From JAVVXB01 sp036651815 (lineage in GTDB: Bacteria; Bacillota; Clostridia; Christensenellales; CAG-138): a stretch of DNA of 56,380 nt. The stretch lies in assembly GCA_036651815.1 (NCBI GenBank), contig JAVVXB010000019.1:1-56380 (forward strand), read 5' to 3'. The position numbers and the translations under genes are program-made. The notes under the pieces are model-generated. The model had not been told where the DNA came from, made no database searches, and saw only the letters and a program-made list of their open reading frames with translations. Every line of letters begins with the position of its first letter. The first letter of the stretch is position 1. Below, in pieces: positions 51,059 through 56,380 of this stretch.

Positions 51059-52252
51059 ATGCGTGAAACAAATCGCTTATTCCGCCGATTCAGGCATCAG
51101 TTTATCAAGGGCCTCAAACGCTTTCTGCGCGCTTGTTATCACATGGGGAAACCAATGTGCATTTTCATGGCGTCGTCTGTGACGGTTGTGATCGTTGGCT
51201 TAATTTTAATTATCACGATTCCCAACGTCAGACAAAAAAAAGCGAAAGCGGCGTTAGCCCAGCTTGAAGCGCTGGCAACACCTATTCCGACGCCGGAAGA
51301 AAGTCCGACTCCGCAGGATTACGTCGATCCGATGGAGACACCCGTCCCCGAAGAGGAGGAGTGGATTACCAAGGGTGCCAAGGGCGAAGATGTGCTGAAA
51401 ATGCAAAAGCGCCTTATGGAATTGGGCTATTTGGAAATTGATGAACCCACGAGTTATTATGGAAATGTTACCCAATATGCTGTTCAATTGTTTCAACGTC
51501 AGCATGAACTGCAACAGGATGGTATTGCCGGGGAACAGACCCTTGCGCTTCTTTATTCAGGGGAAGCCAAACAGTATGTGATGAAGGAGGGTGCGGAGGG
51601 CGATGACATCCGTTCCTTTCAGGAACAGTTGGAAGAACTTGGGTATTTGACCATTCATCAAATCACTGGTTACTATGGTAGCGATACCGTTAATGCGGTG
51701 ACGAAGTTCCAAAATCGAAATCATCTTTCTAAGGACGGAAAGGCCGGCATCAAAACACTCGAAGCGGTCAACTCAGCAGATGCGCGCGTTTCTTATACCA
51801 AGGAGCAGGAGGTTGCCAAGGCTAAAAAAGCAGCGGCGAAGGCGGCGAAGGCATCGACCTCAACCGGTCGAATCGACAAAATGATTTCCATTGCAGCCAA
51901 GCAGGTGGGGAGGCCGTACATCCTTGGGAAGAGTGGACCGGATGCCTATGACTGTTCCGGTCTGGTTTATTATTGCCTACGTCAGGTGAACGTTTATACC
52001 AGACGTTTAAATGCAGCGGGATTCTCCAAGACGACAAGCTGGGCGAAGGTCAGCAGCATGGGTGCGCTCAAGCGCGGCGACCTGATTTTCTTCAAATCCG
52101 ACGATAGCAGCACCGTTGGCCACGTTGCCATCTATATTGGCAGCGGCATGATGATCGACGCTTCCAGCGCGAACGGCAAGGTGATGAAGCGTAGCTGCAC
52201 CGGCGGATGGAGCAAACGAAACTTTGTCTGCGGACGCAGGCCAATTGCCTAA
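51059..52252 (+). CDS. Membrane-anchored NlpC/P60 endopeptidase with two peptidoglycan-binding repeats
   Basis: In this 397-aa protein, a basic N-terminus and one helix (FMASSVTVVIVGLILIITI) anchor it outside the cell. A Pro/Thr linker (TPIPTPEESPTPQ) leads to two PG_binding_1 repeats (EDVLKMQKRLMELGYL and DDIRSFQEQLEELGYL). An Ala/Lys linker follows, then an NlpC/P60 domain with YDCSGLVYY (Cys) and VGHVAIYIGSG (His). The family cleaves stem-peptide bonds of peptidoglycan, typically in growth or spore cortex and germination. GGGAGAG precedes the ATG. A terminator follows. Confidence 0.92.
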   Translation: MRETNRLFRRFRHQFIKGLKRFLRACYHMGKPMCIFMASSVTVVIVGLILIITIPNVRQKKAKAALAQLEALATPIPTPEESPTPQDYVDPMETPVPEEEEWITKGAKGEDVLKMQKRLMELGYLEIDEPTSYYGNVTQYAVQLFQRQHELQQDGIAGEQTLALLYSGEAKQYVMKEGAEGDDIRSFQEQLEELGYLTIHQITGYYGSDTVNAVTKFQNRNHLSKDGKAGIKTLEAVNSADARVSYTKEQEVAKAKKAAAKAAKASTSTGRIDKMISIAAKQVGRPYILGKSGPDAYDCSGLVYYCLRQVNVYTRRLNAAGFSKTTSWAKVSSMGALKRGDLIFFKSDDSSTVGHVAIYIGSGMMIDASSANGKVMKRSCTGGWSKRNFVCGRRPIA

Positions 52253-52270
52253 TAACAGTGCCATTTTAAA

Positions 52271-52300
52271 CGCCGCCTGGGTATGCCATGCGGCGCTTTT
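52271..52300 (+). terminator. Intrinsic terminator after the NlpC/P60 gene
   Basis: CGCCGC and GCGGCG pair around a 13-nt loop and are followed by CTTTTTG. Confidence 0.7.
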
Positions 52301-52382
52301 TGTTCCGTTTGATGAGGCACTTTCCACACGTTCACTCGTGAATCGGACGGTTTCGGGGGACGCTAAATTGACTTGAACCTCT

Positions 52383-52411
52383 TTGCACATGCTGTGGAGT
52401 TATGCTATACT
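52383..52411 (+). promoter_or_regulatory. Promoter of glycogen phosphorylase
   Basis: TTGCAC and TATACT are separated by exactly 17 nt. The -10 ends 37 nt before the GTG start at 52449. Confidence 0.7.
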
Positions 52412-52448
52412 ATGTTGCGATGCGAAAAAAGGAATAGGGTGTACATTT

Positions 52449-54818
52449 GTGAAGATAGATAACATTATGGAATCCATTGAGCTGGCGCTCAAACAGAATC
52501 ATCAGGTTGCATTACAGGAGGCGACGACTGTTCAACTCCATGATGCGCTGACTGATGTGATCATGGGTGCGATTTCAGACACTTGGTATGAAAGTCGCCA
52601 TGCGCATGAACGTACGCGCCAAGCTTATTATTTCAGCGCCGAATATTTGGTTGGACGTATGATTTATAATAATCTGTTCGTTCTGGGAATTTTGGACGAA
52701 GTTAAAAAAGCGTTTTCCGGCAAAGGGCTGGATCTGGCTATCTTTGAAGATATTGAAGATGCAGCGCTGGGCAACGGAGGACTTGGCCGGCTTGCAGCTT
52801 GCTTTCTGGACTCTGCTGCAACGCATGACTTCCCACTTGATGGCTACGGAATCCGTTACAAATACGGTCTGTTTAAGCAGTCATTTAAGGATGGATTTCA
52901 ATATGAACAGGCGGATGACTGGCAGCGCCAGGGAGATCCATGGAGCCGTCGACGCGATTCGCACGAGGTTTTGGTGCATTTTGCGGATATGACGGTGCGT
53001 GCCGTTCCGTACGATATGCCGATAATTGGCTATGAAACGGATCATATCAGCACGCTGCGCCTCTGGCAGAGCGAAGCCATACAGGATTTTGACTTCAAAC
53101 TATTCAACGATCAGGAATATGCGCTTGCGGTGCTTGAAAAAAATGCGGTTGAAGATATTACGCGTGTTCTGTATCCAAACGATACGACGGAAGCGGGCAA
53201 AAAACTGCGTCTTAAGCAACAGTATTTTTTATCAAGTGCTTCGCTGCAGGATATTCTGTATCGGTTTAAACGTGAAAATCATCCAATTACCGCGTTTGCG
53301 GAGCACGTGGTAATACAGCTCAACGATACGCATCCGACGATCAGCATTCCGGAACTCATGCGGCTTTTGATGCTGGAAGGGATGTCGTTTGATGCAGCGT
53401 TTGCGGTTGTCGGCAAAGTGTTCTCCTACACAAACCATACCGTTATGGCGGAAGCACTGGAGAAGTGGGATGTTGATCTGTTTAAGGGCGTTCTGCCGGA
53501 AATCTTCGATATTTTGTACCAGATTAATGCCAAGCTTTGCGGAGAACTCATGGCACTTGGCAGAGATTGCAGCCGTATGGCGATTATTCAGGGGAAAACC
53601 GTACATATGGCCAATTTAGCGGTCTACTGCTCACGCTATATCAATGGCGTTGCGGCCATCCATACGCAGATACTGAAGGATGATGTGCTGAAGGAATGGT
53701 ACAGCGTCTATCCAAATCGTTTTCAGAACAAAACCAACGGGATTACGCAGCGCCGCTGGCTGGGGTTATGTAATCCTGAACTATGTGAATTTTTGGATCA
53801 ACGGATCGGAAAAGAATATCTGAAAAATCTGGATCAAATTTCCGCACTGAAAGATCACATTTCCGACGAGGATGTGTTGGCATTCAATGCTGTCAAACGT
53901 AAAAAAAAGGAACAGCTATCTAAGTACATTGAAGTACAGGAAGGTGTGCTGTTACCACCAGACTTTATTTTTGATGTGCAAGTCAAGCGGATGCATGAAT
54001 ATAAACGTCAACTGCTCAATGCGTTTGCTATTTTGGATACCTACTTCGGTTTGAAGGATGGCAGAATTACTGAGTTTTCACCGACAGCCTATATCTTTGG
54101 CGCAAAGGCTGCGCCGGGCTATATCCGTGCAAAGTCCATCATCAAGTTCATCAACGAAATCTCACGCATGATTAACGATGATCCACACATGCAGGATAAA
54201 ATGCGTGTTATCTTTGTGCAAAATTACAATTGCTCCTATGCGGAGCATATCATTCCGGCTGCGGATGTGTCGGAGCAGATCTCTCCTGCGGGAACCGAGG
54301 CTTCCGGTACGGGCAACATGAAGCTGATGCTCAATGGCGCGGTCACATTAGGCACGTTTGATGGTGCCAACGTTGAGATCGTGGAACAGGTTGGCATGGA
54401 GAACGCCTATATCTTTGGCCGCCGTGTAAACGAGCTGAAGACATTACAGCCCGAGTATCATGCCAAGACGATCTATGATTATGAGCCGCGTGTGCGTCGT
54501 GTTGTGGACACGTTGATTGATGGAACCTTCCACGATGATAACAGTGGCGCTTTTGCGGATCTGCACCGTTCACTGCTATTTGGATCAAGCTGGGAGAAGC
54601 CGGACCATTACTTTGTATTGCTAGAGCTTATGGATTATTGCGAGCGCAAGTTTCAAGTCAACACCGATTACCGAAATCGCTTGGTTTTCGGACGAAAGTG
54701 CCTCATGAATGTCGCGTGTGCAGCCAAATTCTCATCCGACCGCACGATTGCAGAGTATGCAAAAGAAATTTGGGACATTAAGCCTGTTCAGCTGACTGAG
54801 TCGCAAAAACTGTTCTGA
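52449..54818 (+). CDS. glgP: Glycogen/starch/maltodextrin phosphorylase
   Basis: This ~789-aa enzyme releases glucose-1-phosphate from alpha-1,4-glucans. Conserved blocks are ALGNGGLGRLAACFLDSAAT, LNDTHPTISIPELMRLL, TNGITQRRWL, VQVKRMHEYKRQLLN, and EASGTGNMKLMLNGAVTLGTFDGANVEI, which holds the PLP Lys. Length matches bacterial GlgP/MalP. The GTG at 52449 has AGGGTG upstream; the longer frame would start inside the promoter. No other glycogen gene is adjacent. It is followed after 18 nt by the CapA-like gene, probably by read-through. Confidence 0.95.
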   Translation: MKIDNIMESIELALKQNHQVALQEATTVQLHDALTDVIMGAISDTWYESRHAHERTRQAYYFSAEYLVGRMIYNNLFVLGILDEVKKAFSGKGLDLAIFEDIEDAALGNGGLGRLAACFLDSAATHDFPLDGYGIRYKYGLFKQSFKDGFQYEQADDWQRQGDPWSRRRDSHEVLVHFADMTVRAVPYDMPIIGYETDHISTLRLWQSEAIQDFDFKLFNDQEYALAVLEKNAVEDITRVLYPNDTTEAGKKLRLKQQYFLSSASLQDILYRFKRENHPITAFAEHVVIQLNDTHPTISIPELMRLLMLEGMSFDAAFAVVGKVFSYTNHTVMAEALEKWDVDLFKGVLPEIFDILYQINAKLCGELMALGRDCSRMAIIQGKTVHMANLAVYCSRYINGVAAIHTQILKDDVLKEWYSVYPNRFQNKTNGITQRRWLGLCNPELCEFLDQRIGKEYLKNLDQISALKDHISDEDVLAFNAVKRKKKEQLSKYIEVQEGVLLPPDFIFDVQVKRMHEYKRQLLNAFAILDTYFGLKDGRITEFSPTAYIFGAKAAPGYIRAKSIIKFINEISRMINDDPHMQDKMRVIFVQNYNCSYAEHIIPAADVSEQISPAGTEASGTGNMKLMLNGAVTLGTFDGANVEIVEQVGMENAYIFGRRVNELKTLQPEYHAKTIYDYEPRVRRVVDTLIDGTFHDDNSGAFADLHRSLLFGSSWEKPDHYFVLLELMDYCERKFQVNTDYRNRLVFGRKCLMNVACAAKFSSDRTIAEYAKEIWDIKPVQLTESQKLF

Positions 54819-54836
54819 CAAAGTGCGGAGGGAACG

Positions 54837-56111
54837 ATGAGAAAGCTTGGCAATGTATCACGAACAACACTATTTCTAATTCTGTGTATGGTGCTGTGTG
54901 CTTTTGGTTGCCAAAGTTCGCAGTTGGTGCATTCTGATTCCAACAAGCAGCAACCAATCAGCGAGCCCACATCTGCGCCTACCGCAGCGGTTACACCGGA
55001 ACCAACCCCAGAACCAACAGTAACGCCTTATGCTCCGGAGATAATTACGGTACGGTTTGTGGGCGATATTATGGTGTCAAAGCCTATGATACTCTCTGCT
55101 GAACAACCGGATGGTAGCTACCGGTTCGATGATATCTACACAGAGATTGCGAAAGAGCTGCGCGGTGCAGATCTCATGATTGGCAACCTCGAAACGCCGA
55201 TAGCGGGGGTCGAGAATGACGGATTTACTGGAAATCCACGATTTAATGCGCCGGACGAGTTTTTAACAGCAATCCACGATTCTGGCTTTAATGTACTTAC
55301 GAACGCGAACAACCATTTATTGGATCGTGGTGTGGATGGTGCCATCGATACGATTCAGAAGATACGAAAACTTGGAATGCTTCAAACGGGTGCGTTTATC
55401 TCGGCTGAGGATGCGCAGCAGTTGCTCATAACGGAGATCCGCGGCGTGAAGATTTGCATTCTTGCGTATTCCTACCATTCAACGCGTACTGAACGTCCTC
55501 AAGACCGAGTGGCGCTGCAGTGGTTACGAAATTATAATGAACCGGATAAGATGAAAGAGGATATCAAGAAAGCTCGTGAACAAGGGGCTGACGTGGTTAT
55601 TGTTTTTACGCATATGGGAACCGAGGGCAGCTATGAACCGAATCGCCTACAGCGAGATATGGCCAAGCATCTTGTGAATTGTGGTGTGGATGCGGCGATT
55701 TTCTGTCACACCCATGCCGTGCAGCCGTTGGAGCGTTTAACAGCGCCAGATGGACGGGAAATCCCGGTGGCGTATTCGCTTGGAAATTTTCTTGCGGATG
55801 GTAAATATCGGATGAGCCGTTCCGGCATGATTTTAGAATTATCAGTTACAGTGGATCGGCAAGCATGTACGGTTAACGTTGATCATGTGCGATATGTACC
55901 CAGTTATTCTCATCAGGAGGAGCGGGATGGATTCATGTATTTTAAACTATACGCAGCAGGTGTCGCCATGAATGACCCCAATCTTTCACCGGAAACGAGG
56001 AGCCTTGCAAAAATATCATGGGATACGGTTACCAAGACTGTTGGCGAGGATTATGCGCAGGCAACCAGAAGCTTTTCTGATTCATGCAGCGTGCTGGAGA
56101 GACTTGGCTAA
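54837..56111 (+). CDS. CapA-family lipoprotein (PGA_cap metallophosphatase-like fold)
   Basis: The 424-aa protein has a signal peptide with lipobox LCAFGC and a Thr/Pro/Glu linker (SAPTAAVTPEPTPEPTV). The catalytic-like domain carries VRFVGDIMVSKPMI, IGNLETPIAG, NANNHLLDRG, IVFTHMGTEGSYEPN and FCHTHAVQPLE, the metal-site motifs of the CapA/PgsA family. CapA is required for poly-gamma-glutamate export in Bacillus, but single CapA proteins are widespread in Clostridia without a capsule operon, as here. GGAGGG precedes the ATG. A surface role is likely. Confidence 0.9.
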   Translation: MRKLGNVSRTTLFLILCMVLCAFGCQSSQLVHSDSNKQQPISEPTSAPTAAVTPEPTPEPTVTPYAPEIITVRFVGDIMVSKPMILSAEQPDGSYRFDDIYTEIAKELRGADLMIGNLETPIAGVENDGFTGNPRFNAPDEFLTAIHDSGFNVLTNANNHLLDRGVDGAIDTIQKIRKLGMLQTGAFISAEDAQQLLITEIRGVKICILAYSYHSTRTERPQDRVALQWLRNYNEPDKMKEDIKKAREQGADVVIVFTHMGTEGSYEPNRLQRDMAKHLVNCGVDAAIFCHTHAVQPLERLTAPDGREIPVAYSLGNFLADGKYRMSRSGMILELSVTVDRQACTVNVDHVRYVPSYSHQEERDGFMYFKLYAAGVAMNDPNLSPETRSLAKISWDTVTKTVGEDYAQATRSFSDSCSVLERLG

Positions 56112-56177
56112 CGGAGTTTTGATACTTGTTAATACCACCGTTTTTTGCGGTTTCTTGGTTAAAATTGTTTGACATAG

Positions 56178-56205
56178 TTGACAAACCAAAGGGATATGTT
56201 ATAAT
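56178..56205 (+). promoter_or_regulatory. Promoter for the tRNA gene(s) at the right edge
   Basis: TTGACA and TATAAT, both perfect, are spaced by 16 nt. The -10 ends about 120 nt before the tRNA start; nothing else is seen in the interval. Confidence 0.7.
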
Positions 56206-56325
56206 ATAACACGTTCAATCGATTGCTGGTTGCAGCGTTCATCATAATGAGACTGAATAATCTGATGGACGGTGATTGAGCAGTATTGTGCGCTAACCTG
56301 CATATTACATTCCATATATCAATAT

Positions 56326-56380
56326 GCCTCCTTAGCTCAGTTGGCTAGAGCACCTGACTCTTAATCAGGGTGTCCAGGGT
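56326..56380 (+). tRNA. tRNA-Lys (anticodon CUU), cut by window end
   Basis: The sequence starts GCCTCCTTAGCTCAGTTGG. A D-arm follows (GCTC/GAGC). The anticodon arm is CCTGA-CTCTTAA-TCAGG with anticodon CTT, and a variable loop begins GTGTC. The T-arm starts as CAGGG before the window ends. The gene is partial only because of the window edge. Confidence 0.95.

Noticed and set aside
1..56380. CRISPR array or rRNA genes
   Set aside because: No regularly spaced short repeats and no rRNA-like sequence were seen.

Overview
The window looks like chromosome from an anaerobic, spore-forming Clostridia-type Firmicute. It has a spoVAC-spoVAD-spoVAE cluster, Gram-positive style lipoproteins and strong AGGAGG-type ribosome sites, many GTG/TTG starts, ATGA-coupled operons, an ECF transporter S component, and a NlpC/P60 wall hydrolase and a CapA-like protein with Pro-Thr-rich linkers. 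The family or genus cannot be fixed from sequence alone. A tRNA-Lys(CUU) is cut by the right edge.

Layout. (1) 1-1392 is a graveyard of an IS91-type element (transposase and tyrosine-integrase fragments). Its left ~235 bp recurs at 46825-47057. (2) 1412-9948 is an amino-sugar/sugar locus: a NagA-like deacetylase and a ROK regulator on the minus strand, divergent from a cytosolic beta-propeller-like protein and a ribose-type ABC importer (permease, double ATPase, lipoprotein). (3) 10019-10990 holds joined fragments of an IS3-type and an IS256-type element. (4) 11173-12640 (minus) has a small TSCPD protein and a membrane acyltransferase. (5) 12750-20991 is a tight envelope-glycosylation operon: WbqC-like protein, polyprenyl-phosphate GT2, two overlapping SMR-type small membrane proteins, three tandem paralogous multi-spanning membrane proteins (GT-C-like), and a papain/C39-like cysteine peptidase. 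(6) 21402-22376 is pfkA (minus).

(7) 22842-35885 is the most unusual block: GNAT-like protein, thiolase-fold protein lacking the usual nucleophilic Cys, DUF35 protein, a three-gene AllH/AllF/AllG-like (DUF2877, FdrA, DUF1116) carbamoyltransferase set, a cyclase-family amidohydrolase, a membrane-anchored unknown, a three-subunit molybdenum hydroxylase and a UraA-type uracil permease. Together they suggest import, oxidation, ring opening and carbamoyl transfer from a nitrogen heterocycle. No allantoin-pathway genes are present, so the substrate is open; an oxidised pyrimidine is my favoured inference. (8) 36471-41137 is a cupin-XRE regulator with a PotABCD-type importer, whose ATPase carries two TOBE-like domains. 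(9) 41257-44774 (minus) has a two-component system and a GT4 glycosyltransferase.

(10) 44859-46717 is spoVACDE. (11) 47348-49052 is a NifU-like scaffold plus a GGGtGRT protein, a pair of unknown function. (12) 49163-50892 is an ECF S component that appears fused to a transketolase-C-like domain, coupled to cysteine synthase. (13) 51059-56111 has a NlpC/P60 hydrolase, glycogen phosphorylase and a CapA-like lipoprotein. No CRISPR array, rRNA or intact mobile element was seen. All function calls come from reading motifs and family resemblance; no database search was run.
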